This document shows, in pieces, positions 1-7,757 of a DNA stretch of 64,000 bases. A program made the position numbers and the translations under genes. Origin of the DNA: Actinoalloteichus hymeniacidonis (GTDB lineage Bacteria; Actinomycetota; Actinomycetes; Mycobacteriales; Pseudonocardiaceae); contig NZ_JACHIS010000001.1 of assembly GCF_014203365.1 (NCBI RefSeq), positions 6,138,001 through 6,202,000 on the forward strand, read 5' to 3'. The notes under the pieces are model-generated. The model made no database searches. It was not told the origin of the DNA and saw only the letters and a list, made by a program, of their open reading frames with translations. Position 1 is the first letter of the stretch; every line of letters starts with the position of its first letter.

Positions 1-521
1 ACGACCCGCTGTGGCGCGGTCAGGGTCCGCACCGCGCAGCCGAGATCACGAAGCGCAGCGCTGGTCTCCGCAGCCCGCTCCGGCTGCACGCAGCATCGGC
101 CCGTCACCCCGAGACCGGAGATCATCGCGGACTCCGGAACCTGCGCATACGGCTCGGTGCGACGACGTCGGCGCGCCCGCAGCACCTCCAGGGCACGCCG
201 CTGTGCGATGCGACACAGCCAACCACCGACGGCCTGCGGATCGGCGAGCCCGTCGATCTTGCGCCAGCAGATCAAGAAGACGTCCTGGGTGACGTCCTCG
301 GCCTCCGCCCGGTCGCCGAGCATCCGCAGCGCGATGCCGAAGACCTGCCGGGAGTAGTCGCGCACCAACACGGCGAATGCGGCGTCGTCCGGGGCGGTCG
401 ATGCGACAGTCGGCAACCACGGTGTGGTCGGGATCAGCGCGACGATCGGGGTGGTCGAGTCATCGCCGGGGCCTCGGGCCGTCCCCTCGTCCAGGACCGC
501 CGCCCCGCCGCGAAGCCTCAC
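1..521 (-). CDS. ECF-like sigma-70 family RNA polymerase sigma factor (3' end cut by window)
   Basis: The reverse strand encodes a region 2 core (DYSRQVFGIALRMLGDRAEAE, then EDVTQDVFLICWRKIDGL and GGWLCRIAQRRALEVLR), the classic helices that bind core polymerase and the -10 element. Further on, LRDLGCAVRTLTAPQRVV looks like the start of region 4, which reads the -35 element. About 173 residues are present and the C-terminus runs off the left edge. No ATG fits; the GTG codons at 521 and 524 are the most upstream in-frame starts, and a proline/threonine-rich stretch of about 45 residues precedes region 2, so the true start may be further in. No anti-sigma gene is visible. Family call is firm; subgroup and regulon cannot be given. 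Confidence 0.75.
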   Translation of the reverse strand, partial: MRLRGGAAVLDEGTARGPGDDSTTPIVALIPTTPWLPTVASTAPDDAAFAVLVRDYSRQVFGIALRMLGDRAEAEDVTQDVFLICWRKIDGLADPQAVGGWLCRIAQRRALEVLRARRRRRTEPYAQVPESAMISGLGVTGRCCVQPERAAETSAALRDLGCAVRTLTAPQRV

Positions 522-552
522 CACACCGCACCCCCGAGGTCGCCCATGCCAA

Positions 553-583
553 AGGCCCGCCCCACATCGCGTGGAACGGGCCT
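553..583 (-). terminator. possible hairpin terminator downstream of csbD-like gene
   Basis: A 7-base inverted repeat (AGGCCCG at 553-559, CGGGCCT at 577-583) lies about 110 bases beyond the stop of the CsbD-like gene. Only a short T run follows on the minus strand, so this is a weak terminator call. Confidence 0.35.
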
Positions 584-693
584 CATGGTGGCAGCGCCTC
601 GGCGTGCCTGCCTGGCGAGTCGTTCGTGGCTTATCTAGAGCGGCGCTCGCGGGCCATCGCCTGTCTGCGGCCGCGCGCTCCGGCCCCGGCGGG

Positions 694-906
694 TCAGGCG
701 CCGTTGTCGAACTTCTTCTTCACGTCGTCGACCACGCCTGCCGCCTTGTCCTTGGCGTCCTGTCCGGCCTGCTTGGCCTGACTCTCGAGTTTTTCCCGCT
801 TGCCGGCGTTCTCGAGTTCCTCGTTGTCAGTCGCGCGCCCCACGGCCTCCTTCGCCTTGCCTGCAACCTCTTGCGCCTGTTGCTTGGCCTTGTCGAACAC
901 GCCCAT
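694..906 (-). CDS. CsbD family general stress protein
   Basis: A 70-residue, highly charged, Ala/Lys/Glu-rich protein beginning MGVFDKAKQQAQEVAGKAKEAVGRATDN, matching the CsbD-like family (small, mostly helical, often under stress sigma factors; molecular function unknown). It has no signal peptide or membrane segment, so it is likely cytosolic. A GAGGAG ribosome site lies about 8 bases before the ATG. It stands alone between the sigma-factor gene and tadA; control by the neighbouring sigma factor is possible but nothing in the sequence proves it. Confidence 0.8.
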   Translation of the reverse strand: MGVFDKAKQQAQEVAGKAKEAVGRATDNEELENAGKREKLESQAKQAGQDAKDKAAGVVDDVKKKFDNGA

Positions 907-1032
907 CGAATGACTCCTCGTCTCGGCTTCGCGTCCGGGCCCCGCCGCCGAAGTTCACCGGCTGCCGTGCCCCTCGCGATGAGAGGTGCCCATCAGCGAC
1001 ATCAACATCACGGAGTTGTGAAACCAATCACA

Positions 1033-1515
1033 TCAAGCTCGGCTACGGCGTTGCGTGAAGAAGCCATCCAGCAGCGCTGCGGACTCGGCCGCCAGCACTC
1101 CCCCGACCACCTCGGGGCGGTGGTTCAGCCTGCGGTCGCGCACCACGTCCCAGAGCGATCCGACGGCTCCCGTGCGCGGCTCCCAGGCACCGAAGACCAA
1201 CCGGTCGACCCGCGCGGCGACCACGGCACCCGCGCACATCGCGCATGGCTCGACCGTGACAGCCAGGGTGCAGCCGGTGAGCCGCCAGCCATCGCCGTGT
1301 ACCTGCGCTGCGCGGCGCAGCGCGAGCACCTCCGCATGCGCGGTCGGATCGCCGAGCACCTCGCGTTGGTTGTGGGCGGTCGCGAGCAGGCCGCCCTGCG
1401 CGTCGACGACCACCGCGCCGATCGGCACATCGCCCGCCCGGCCCGCCAGTTCGGCCTCGGCGATGGCCATTGCGACCAGTTCGCGGTCGGTCTCCCGTTC
1501 GTACGGCTGCGACAC
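1033..1515 (-). CDS. tadA: tRNA-specific adenosine deaminase TadA
   Basis: A 160-residue zinc deaminase that converts A34 to inosine in tRNA-Arg(ACG), allowing one tRNA to read three CGN codons. The zinc site is explicit: HAE (around residue 60) supplies the His and the proton-shuttling Glu, and PCAMC (around residue 90) supplies the two Cys ligands. Length is normal for TadA. It begins 4 bases after the stop of the upstream partner gene, so the two form an operon. Its predicted substrate, tRNA-Arg(ACG), is encoded about 9 kb away in this window. Confidence 0.93.
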   Translation of the reverse strand: MSQPYERETDRELVAMAIAEAELAGRAGDVPIGAVVVDAQGGLLATAHNQREVLGDPTAHAEVLALRRAAQVHGDGWRLTGCTLAVTVEPCAMCAGAVVAARVDRLVFGAWEPRTGAVGSLWDVVRDRRLNHRPEVVGGVLAAESAALLDGFFTQRRSRA

Positions 1516-1519
1516 GTTC

Positions 1520-1996
1520 CTAACGTTCCAGGACCGCGTTGAGCTCGGTGCCGAAGCCGCATCGCTGGGCGATCATCATCAGCTGCTCATCCGGATAGAC
1601 GTCCTCTTCGGCGATGACCGTCAGTTCGGCGTCGGACAGCCCGAGATCGGCGAGGATCGCCAGGTCGCCCACCGGCCAGATCTCCTCGTCGTCCTCCTCC
1701 GGCGGCTCGACCCCGAGCGCGTCGACGACGTCCTCGGCCACGTCGTAGTAGAGCGACGCCACCGCGTCGGACAGCAACAGCGCCATCCCGCCGGGGGTGG
1801 GTCGCAGCAGAATGAAGAACTCGTCGTCGACGTTGAGCAGCGCGAACGCGGCACCGGTCGATCGAGTGTTGCGCAACTCCGTGACTGCCCTGTCCAGGTC
1901 GAGCAGGCACGCATCAGGCAGCGGTAGGCACCGCCAGCGCCCCTCTTCACGAAGCACCGCAACGGCCGTGCCCTGGATCGGCTCCTGCACCGACAT
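1520..1996 (-). CDS. tRNA adenosine deaminase-associated protein
   Basis: A 158-residue acidic protein (GTAVAVLREEGRWRC near the N-terminus, an acidic PPEEDDEEIWP stretch near residue 105) of the actinobacterial family always found directly before tadA. Its biochemical role is not established; the 4-base spacing to tadA suggests a joint function. The reading frame stays open upstream to 2068, but the ATG at 1996 is preferred because a TACCGT hexamer sits exactly 6 bases before it, as expected for a leaderless transcript, and because family members begin close to the VAVLREEGRWRC motif. Confidence 0.85.
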   Translation of the reverse strand: MSVQEPIQGTAVAVLREEGRWRCLPLPDACLLDLDRAVTELRNTRSTGAAFALLNVDDEFFILLRPTPGGMALLLSDAVASLYYDVAEDVVDALGVEPPEEDDEEIWPVGDLAILADLGLSDAELTVIAEEDVYPDEQLMMIAQRCGFGTELNAVLER

Positions 1997-2002
1997 GCCA
2001 CC

Positions 2003-2008
2003 ACGGTA
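2003..2008 (-). promoter_or_regulatory. -10 element of a leaderless promoter (tadA operon)
   Basis: TACCGT followed by six bases and then the ATG at 1996. The TANNNT-N6-start spacing is typical of actinobacterial leaderless mRNAs. No clear -35. Confidence 0.45.
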
Positions 2009-2183
2009 TGCCTCCCCGACGTGACCCGAAAGCAGTAGCCGTCGGAGACAACCCGGACGAGGATTCACGCAGGGTTCGCCAGAATCACCGTGGGTGATAC
2101 CTATCGGCGAATGCCCTGTTCACGCAGGCAGTCGCCGAGCAGTACGTGGGTTCGGCTCACATGTGGGCATCCGACGGAGGAGA

Positions 2184-3170
2184 ATGATCGACGTGCCTGC
2201 GGTATGTGTGATCGGAATCGGTTTGATCGGCGGATCGGTGTTGCGCGCGGCTGCGGCAGCGGGTTGGCAGGCATTCGGCGCGACCACCTCGCCGACGGAC
2301 GCCGAGCTGGCGCGAGCCGACGGGGCCGATGTCTGCACCGATGTCGACACCGCGCTGCGCCGGGCGGCGGCCGAGGACGCACTCGTGGTGATCGCCGTTC
2401 CCTTGACCGCCCTGGACACCGTCCTGCGCCAGATCGCCAGGTACGCACCCGACTGCGGGCTGACCGACGTGATCAGCGTGAAGGAGCCGGTCGCCGCGCG
2501 GATCGCCGAGCGGTTGCCGGACGCCCGCTATGTCGGCGGGCATCCGATGGCGGGTAGCGCCACCTCCGGTTGGGCAGGCGGCTCGGTGGATCTCTTCCGG
2601 GGCGCACCCTGGGTACTGACCACCGAGGACGACACTGATCGGGCCCATTGGCTGCGCACCGCCAGGTTGGCGTTGGCCTGTGGCGCGGCCGTGGTGCCTG
2701 CCTCCGCGCGCGAACACGATGCCGCTGCCGCACGGATCTCCCACCTGCCCCATGTGCTCGCCGCCGTGCTGGCCTCGGTCGCCCAGGAGGGCGGCAGTCT
2801 CGCGTTGAGCCTGGCCGCCGGTTCCTTCACCGACGGGACCCGGGTCGCCGCGACCCGCCCGGAACTGGTGCAGGCCATGTGTGAGGGCAACCGAGACGCA
2901 CTGTTGGCGGCCATGGACGACGCCCTCGGCCGTCTCGGCGTGGCCCGAGGCGCCCTGGCCACCACCGGGTCGTTGGCCGCCACCATCAACCACGGACACC
3001 AATCCCGGTTGCAGTGGGCACAGCAGCAGGCGCAGGCCACCGGCGAGTTCACCGTGCCGTTCCTCGAAGCCGATGCGCCGGAACGACTGCGGACCATCGG
3101 CGCGGCCGGTGGCCGCATCCATCGCATCAGCGGTGATGTGCTGGACGGCGTGTTGCCGCTGCCGCAGTGA
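2184..3170 (+). CDS. tyrA: prephenate dehydrogenase
   Basis: A 328-residue NAD(P)-dependent enzyme that decarboxylates prephenate to 4-hydroxyphenylpyruvate in tyrosine synthesis. The N-terminal Rossmann fold shows GIGLIGGSVLRAAAAAG; HPMAGS near residue 120 and ISHLPHVLAAVL near residue 185 carry the catalytic and substrate histidines of the family. The ATG at 2184 has a strong GGAGGAGA ribosome site. No ACT domain is seen at the C-terminus. The last bases form a GTGA overlap with the next gene. A matching aminotransferase (13706) and prephenate dehydratase (50625) lie elsewhere in the window, not in this operon. Confidence 0.92.
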   Translation: MIDVPAVCVIGIGLIGGSVLRAAAAAGWQAFGATTSPTDAELARADGADVCTDVDTALRRAAAEDALVVIAVPLTALDTVLRQIARYAPDCGLTDVISVKEPVAARIAERLPDARYVGGHPMAGSATSGWAGGSVDLFRGAPWVLTTEDDTDRAHWLRTARLALACGAAVVPASAREHDAAAARISHLPHVLAAVLASVAQEGGSLALSLAAGSFTDGTRVAATRPELVQAMCEGNRDALLAAMDDALGRLGVARGALATTGSLAATINHGHQSRLQWAQQQAQATGEFTVPFLEADAPERLRTIGAAGGRIHRISGDVLDGVLPLPQ

Positions 3171-5161
3171 GCGATGTCGAAGCCCCCGGAGACGGCACCG
3201 CCGAACCCGGTGGGCCCCGGCGACTGCGGCTGATCGCGATCCTCGTCGTCGGTCTCCTGGTGGTGGGCGGCGGCGTGTTCCTGCTGCGCGATCGGCTCGA
3301 CACCGAACGCACCGCGTGGGCCGATCCCAACCCGCAGCAGGAGTTTCGGGCCGAGGAGGTCACGTACCACGCCGCGCAGGCACCGAGCAGCCCGGAAGGC
3401 CTGCGGGTCGATTCGTGGCGCCCGAACAGCCTCCGCGTTCGTTGGGACGCCGCACGGACCGAAGGCTCGGTCGCAGGCACCGCCTACGAGCTGTATTGGG
3501 CGGGTGACGGGCGCACCGAACGACTGGTGCTCGGCTCGAACGCGACCGAGTTGACCGGCCTCGCCGACGACGCCAGATATTCGGTGGAGCTGCGCTCGAT
3601 CAACGCACTCGGCGAACGCTCCGAAGCGGTTCGAGCCACCGCGGTCCCCAGCCGATCCCGCGTCGATCACGTCGAGGACGACTGGTCGCTGATCGAGGAT
3701 TTCGACGAGCCGGAACTGTCTTCGCAACGCTGGCAGCCACAAAGCAACCGATGCATACCGGAGTGGGTCGATGGCGGCTCGATCACCGCCGATCCGAGCT
3801 GTTGGTGGACCTCGATCCGCAGCCGGGCGCCACTCGTCCTCGATTCGGCCGACGCCCCGTCGCGGGGCCGGATTCTGCTGCTCGCCGAGACACCGGCCGC
3901 CGCTCCGATCGATCCGAGCGCGGAGGCCATCTCGGGCGGCCCCCGACGGTCCGACCCTCCGAGTGTCTCGCTCGACCTCACGCCACGGCCCGCCATCGCC
4001 GACGGCGCGCCGGTGCAGAGCACCGAGACGGGAACCGCCCCCGAGTTGCCGCCCGAGTCGATTCGGCTGGTGATCGACGCCGACGGCCCGACGTTGTTGG
4101 TGGGCCCGGGACTCCTCGACGATGGCGCTGCCGGCGAGTACGGGCCGGCCGAGATTCCGGCCACTGTCGGTATGCCGACCCAGTGGGAACTGCGAGTGGG
4201 TTCGACGCAGCTGACCGTCCTGCAGGACGACGTCCCCGTGATCCGCCTGCCTGCCGAGGTGTCCTGGCGGGAGGCCGACGTCACCCTGACCAGCGGCCGG
4301 ACTCGGGATCCGCACCATCTGGGGGCACCGGCGACCGTCGACCTGATCGCCATCGACCGGCTCAACGCCGACGCCGCGACCGACGACTTCCCGTTCGTGT
4401 TGGCCGAGCAGGGCGTGCAGGTGTTGCCGCTGCCCGCTTCCTCGGCACTGCTACGCACTCCGGCCCGTGCCGAACTCGTCCTGAGCGGCTCGCCGGGGAG
4501 AGCGCCCGAGCTCGAACTGGCCGGGAAGCACATCGAGATGCAAACGGTGGAGCATCCGGCCGGCGGACAACGATTCTGGACCGTCGAGATAGCAGCCGAG
4601 CTCCTGTCGGAGCAGCATTCGGAGTTCTCCTTCCCGGAACCCGAGGACGGCGGCGCGACGGTGACAGCGGCCGCGCTGCGGCTGTGGTCCGATCCGGACG
4701 AACGGTTGGCACCGATCGGTCTGAGCACAGCGGAACCCCCGCCATCCAGGGTCACATTGCTGGACGAGTACAACGCGCAGAAGGTGCCTGTCGCGACCCT
4801 CGCCGTCAGCCATGACGGGCAGGAGATCCAACCGATCCATCCCTGGAGCGAATCCACCGAGGCGACGCCGATATCCCGGGGAGAGCTGGAGATCACCGCC
4901 ACCTTCGCGGAGGGCCACGATCTGCGGGAACCCATGGACGGCTACGGCATGACCGGCTGGGAACTCCGTGCCGACGACGAGGTCCTGCTCCGGGTCACCG
5001 CGCATTCGGACGGACCGATGTCGGTAGGCGAGCACCGCCTCACGCTGGACACCTCCGAACTCCCACCCGGCGAGGTCGAGTTCGAGTTATGGACCTACGG
5101 CCTGGAACCAGGATCGGACGAGGAGACCGCCGGAACCTTCACCGTCGTATTCCTCGAATGA
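3167..5161 (+). CDS. membrane-anchored fibronectin type III domain protein
   Basis: A 664-residue protein whose GTG start overlaps the tyrA stop (GTGA). After about 20 cytoplasmic residues comes a single transmembrane segment (LIAILVVGLLVVGGGVFLL), so the rest is extracytoplasmic. Residues around 65-165 form an FN3 domain (SPEGLRVDSWRPNSLRVRWD, then AYELYWAGDGRTERLV and YSVELRSINALGERS). The remaining 500 residues are rich in beta-strand patterns and aspartate/glutamate; part (IEDFDEPELSSQRW onward) resembles the opening of a concanavalin-A-like lectin fold, but this is uncertain. No catalytic motif was recognised. Function unknown; a wall-associated binding or adhesion role is inferred only from topology. 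Confidence 0.75.
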   Translation: MSDVEAPGDGTAEPGGPRRLRLIAILVVGLLVVGGGVFLLRDRLDTERTAWADPNPQQEFRAEEVTYHAAQAPSSPEGLRVDSWRPNSLRVRWDAARTEGSVAGTAYELYWAGDGRTERLVLGSNATELTGLADDARYSVELRSINALGERSEAVRATAVPSRSRVDHVEDDWSLIEDFDEPELSSQRWQPQSNRCIPEWVDGGSITADPSCWWTSIRSRAPLVLDSADAPSRGRILLLAETPAAAPIDPSAEAISGGPRRSDPPSVSLDLTPRPAIADGAPVQSTETGTAPELPPESIRLVIDADGPTLLVGPGLLDDGAAGEYGPAEIPATVGMPTQWELRVGSTQLTVLQDDVPVIRLPAEVSWREADVTLTSGRTRDPHHLGAPATVDLIAIDRLNADAATDDFPFVLAEQGVQVLPLPASSALLRTPARAELVLSGSPGRAPELELAGKHIEMQTVEHPAGGQRFWTVEIAAELLSEQHSEFSFPEPEDGGATVTAAALRLWSDPDERLAPIGLSTAEPPPSRVTLLDEYNAQKVPVATLAVSHDGQEIQPIHPWSESTEATPISRGELEITATFAEGHDLREPMDGYGMTGWELRADDEVLLRVTAHSDGPMSVGEHRLTLDTSELPPGEVEFELWTYGLEPGSDEETAGTFTVVFLE

Positions 5162-5270
5162 TCCGGCGGCCTGCCGACCAGCACCGATAGATTCACCGGA
5201 CCCGTCGAAACCCACGCTGCGGCGCGGTCTTCATCACTCACGGAACCCGTTCTTCGGGGACGATAGGGCG

Positions 5271-6470
5271 ATGCGAAGCGCACTCATCCTGGACGCCGCC
5301 CGCACTCCCTTCGGCCGCTACCGAGGCGGCCTGTCCGGCGTTCGAGTGGACGACCTGGCAGCCCTGCCCATCGTCGAACTGTTGCGCAGACACGGTCCCG
5401 ATGGCACCGAGCGGCTGGACCCGACCCGGATCGACGACATCGTCTACGGCAACACCAACGGCGCAGGCGAGGAGAACCGCAATGTCGCCAGGATGGCGGC
5501 GCTGCTGGCCGGGCTGCCGCCGACGATCCCCGGTGTCACCGTCAACCGCCTATGCGGCTCGGGCGGCGAATCGATCGTTGCGGCATCCCGCGCCATCGCG
5601 ACCGGCGACGCGGACCTGATGCTGGCCGGCGGTGTGGAAGGCATGAGCCGTGCGCCGTTCGTGGTGCCACGGCCTGCACGCGCACTACCCGACCGACTCG
5701 AAACGGCGACCACGACCCTCGGTTGGCGGCTGGTCAATCCACGGATGCCCGCGGAATGGACGGTGCCGCTGGGCACCGCGGCCGAGCAGGTCGCCATCCG
5801 ACAGGGCATCAGCCGCGAGGCGATGGACCACTTCGCACTGCTCTCGCACCGCCGGGCCGTGGCGGCCTGGGACGCCGGAGTGCACGACGGATTCGCTTTC
5901 GCGGTACGCACTCCGGACGACGAGACCGTGCGCCGCGACGAATCCGTGCGGGCCGACACCAACGAAGCACAGCTCGCCGGGCTCGGCTCGGTCTTCTCCG
6001 AGGACGGCCCGGTGACGGCCGGGAACTCGGCTCCGCTGAACGACGGCGCCGTGGCCGCGTTGATCGGCACCGAGGACACGGCGGATCGACTCGGATTGGC
6101 TCCCATCGGCCGCATCGTCAGCAGCACGGTGGCCGCGGTCTCTCCCGAGGAGTTCTCGCTGGCCCCGGTGCCTGCCGTGCGCAAACTGCTGGCGCGGTTG
6201 GGAATCGGCATCGAGGACGTCGCGCTCTGGGAGATCAACGAGGCGTTCGCCGCGATGGTGCTCTCGGTATTGGACGGACTGCCGGAGATCGATCCCTCGC
6301 TGGTCAACGTGCACGGCGGCGCGCTGGCCTACGGACATCCGCTCGGCGCGTCGATGTCCCGAGTGGTGGTGGACCTCTGCCGCCATCTCCGAGTGCGGGG
6401 CGGCGGGCTCGGAATCGCCACCGCCTGCGTCGGGGTCGGACAGGGCATCGCGATCGCGGTCGAGGCTTGA
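5271..6470 (+). CDS. acetyl-CoA C-acyltransferase (thiolase)
   Basis: A 399-residue thiolase of normal length. The nucleophilic Cys is in VNRLCGSGGES (near residue 93), the general-base His in ALAYGHPLGAS (near 356), the second Cys in ATACVGVGQG (near 386), and NEAFA is intact, so it should be active. It condenses or cleaves acyl-CoAs; close relatives include acetoacetyl-CoA thiolase and 3-oxoadipyl-CoA thiolase, and the sequence does not decide between them. It stands alone: no beta-ketoadipate or fatty-acid-oxidation genes are adjacent. The acetoacetyl-CoA ligase at 10498 could share its product, but the two are not in one operon. Confidence 0.87.
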   Translation: MRSALILDAARTPFGRYRGGLSGVRVDDLAALPIVELLRRHGPDGTERLDPTRIDDIVYGNTNGAGEENRNVARMAALLAGLPPTIPGVTVNRLCGSGGESIVAASRAIATGDADLMLAGGVEGMSRAPFVVPRPARALPDRLETATTTLGWRLVNPRMPAEWTVPLGTAAEQVAIRQGISREAMDHFALLSHRRAVAAWDAGVHDGFAFAVRTPDDETVRRDESVRADTNEAQLAGLGSVFSEDGPVTAGNSAPLNDGAVAALIGTEDTADRLGLAPIGRIVSSTVAAVSPEEFSLAPVPAVRKLLARLGIGIEDVALWEINEAFAAMVLSVLDGLPEIDPSLVNVHGGALAYGHPLGASMSRVVVDLCRHLRVRGGGLGIATACVGVGQGIAIAVEA

Positions 6471-6485
6471 GGCGGTTGGCGAGCG

Positions 6486-7154
6486 CTAGATACGGCGGGC
6501 CAGGCCCGGGCAGTCCAGGGTGAACCCGTCGGCATCCATGACGAGTTCGACCGTGCTCTCGTTCGAGGTCAGCGCGACGATGCGGCCCTCGGGTTCGTCG
6601 CGCACCAGTTCGTATCGGCGTTGCACCGGCTCGACCGCCAGATCAGGCAGCCCCACGAAAGCCATCGGCACGTCCTGCGCCCCGCTCTCCGGCGTCAACC
6701 CCAGGCGATTGACCGGCAGGGTGGCGAAGAGCGCGGAACCCGCCAGGTCGACGTCGAGGGCGCCGTCCAACTCGGTGCGCTCGACACGCTGTTCGCCCCC
6801 GGTGAGGTTGTCGCCCCGGTCGACCAACCAGATTCCCTCGCGGGAGTGGCTGATGGACAGGTGTCGCTCTTCCTCGGCGGTGATGGAGTGCACCAGGAGC
6901 CTGCGCACGCCGCCCTGGTCGTCGAGGTGCAGCTCGTAGGAGACGGTGAGGGCCGGGGTGTCGTCGGTCGCGGCGGCGATGATCTGCCCCAGGGCGCGCA
7001 GCCGACCACCGCTGGTCAGCACACGGGCTGATTCCAGTCTTCCCCCGTCGACGCCGCGCCAGGTGAGCATGCGGGCGGGCGGGGTGACCTCGGCCTTCGA
7101 CAAGCGGGCCCCCTGCTCACCGGGGGCCCGCTCCGTCGTGTCAAAAACGTTCAC
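6486..7154 (-). CDS. putative glycolipid-binding family protein
   Basis: A 222-residue protein without signal peptide. The pattern Trp-rich start (MLTWRGVDGGRLESARV), YELHLDDQG, LDGALDVDLAGSALFATLPVNRLGL and a final GFTLDCPGLARRI matches the family annotated as putative glycolipid-binding; members are about 190-200 residues and have no proven biochemical role. Its GTG start overlaps the stop of the upstream 58-residue gene (GTGA), implying translational coupling; the first roughly 25 residues are not part of the conserved domain. Function remains open. Confidence 0.7.
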   Translation of the reverse strand: MNVFDTTERAPGEQGARLSKAEVTPPARMLTWRGVDGGRLESARVLTSGGRLRALGQIIAAATDDTPALTVSYELHLDDQGGVRRLLVHSITAEEERHLSISHSREGIWLVDRGDNLTGGEQRVERTELDGALDVDLAGSALFATLPVNRLGLTPESGAQDVPMAFVGLPDLAVEPVQRRYELVRDEPEGRIVALTSNESTVELVMDADGFTLDCPGLARRI

Positions 7155-7327
7155 TCTCCACCTGGGATGTAGTCCTTGCCCTTGCCGACGACCTTGTCGA
7201 CCTGCTCTTCATGGCCGCCCAGTCGCTCCTTGGCGGTGTCGCCGACCTTGTCAGCGCCTTCCCTCAGCTTGTCGCTGTGCTTCTCGCCGAAGTCCTGCGC
7301 CTTCTTCTTCATGTCGTCCAAACCCAT
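7151..7327 (-). CDS. 58-residue MT0933/Rv0909-like small protein
   Basis: A small charged protein, MGLDDMKKKAQDFGEKHSDKL and on to GKGKDYIPGGE, resembling the actinobacterial MT0933-like (Rv0909) family annotated as antitoxins of a type II module. A GGAGGGGTGT ribosome site precedes the ATG. No toxin of the expected partner family is next to it; instead the gene runs into the glycolipid-binding-family gene with a GTGA overlap. Many family members lack a toxin, so an independent, possibly stress-related role is as likely. Antitoxin activity is not shown by the sequence. Confidence 0.65.
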   Translation of the reverse strand: MGLDDMKKKAQDFGEKHSDKLREGADKVGDTAKERLGGHEEQVDKVVGKGKDYIPGGE

Positions 7328-7658
7328 TTACACCCCTCCTATTTCATCCCCGTTGCCGGGTAGTCACGGATGGAGTGGAGGGCTCTGGAGCCGGAGAGTA
7401 CCCGAATCCCGCTCCCTCCACCTATACGGATGAACCCTCGTCAGGGCCGGGTTTGGCCAGGTTTCGTGCCGTCATCCGTCTATGTCGGGTACCCCGTTGC
7501 CCGACGCGCTATGCCGTCCGCTGACCAGAGCATTCGACGCCACTGCTCCGATAGCCCGATGCCGTTCGGCCGAGCGGCGCACTCGATCGGGGCGAACAAA
7601 CACGGCGTGTCAGCAAGATGTCGAAAAGCACCGCGAACGGGTGAGGAGACAACGAAAA
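7328..7658. other. non-coding interval
   Basis: Nothing gene-like is seen between the 58-residue gene and the terminator of the surface-protein gene; frames here are short and Arg/Ser-rich. Confidence 0.5.
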
Positions 7659-7690
7659 GGGGCCGTCCCTCCGGAAGGAGGAACGGCCCC
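7659..7690 (-). terminator. rho-independent terminator of the surface-protein gene
   Basis: GGGGCCGT (7659-7666) pairs with ACGGCCCC (7683-7690), extended by CCCTCC/GGAGGA around a GGAA loop. On the minus strand the stem is followed by CCCCTTTT, the expected U tract, 67 bases after the stop at 7758. Confidence 0.8.
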
Positions 7691-7757
7691 GAATCAGCTG
7701 GGCGAATCAGCCTGGCAACCGGCAGGCGAACTCACCGGTTCGGCCTAATCAGTCAGC

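Noticed and set aside
424-1542. 372-codon open frame on the plus strand
   Set aside because: Arg/Pro/His-rich product with no domain; it lies opposite tadA and the CsbD-like gene, which have clear family motifs.
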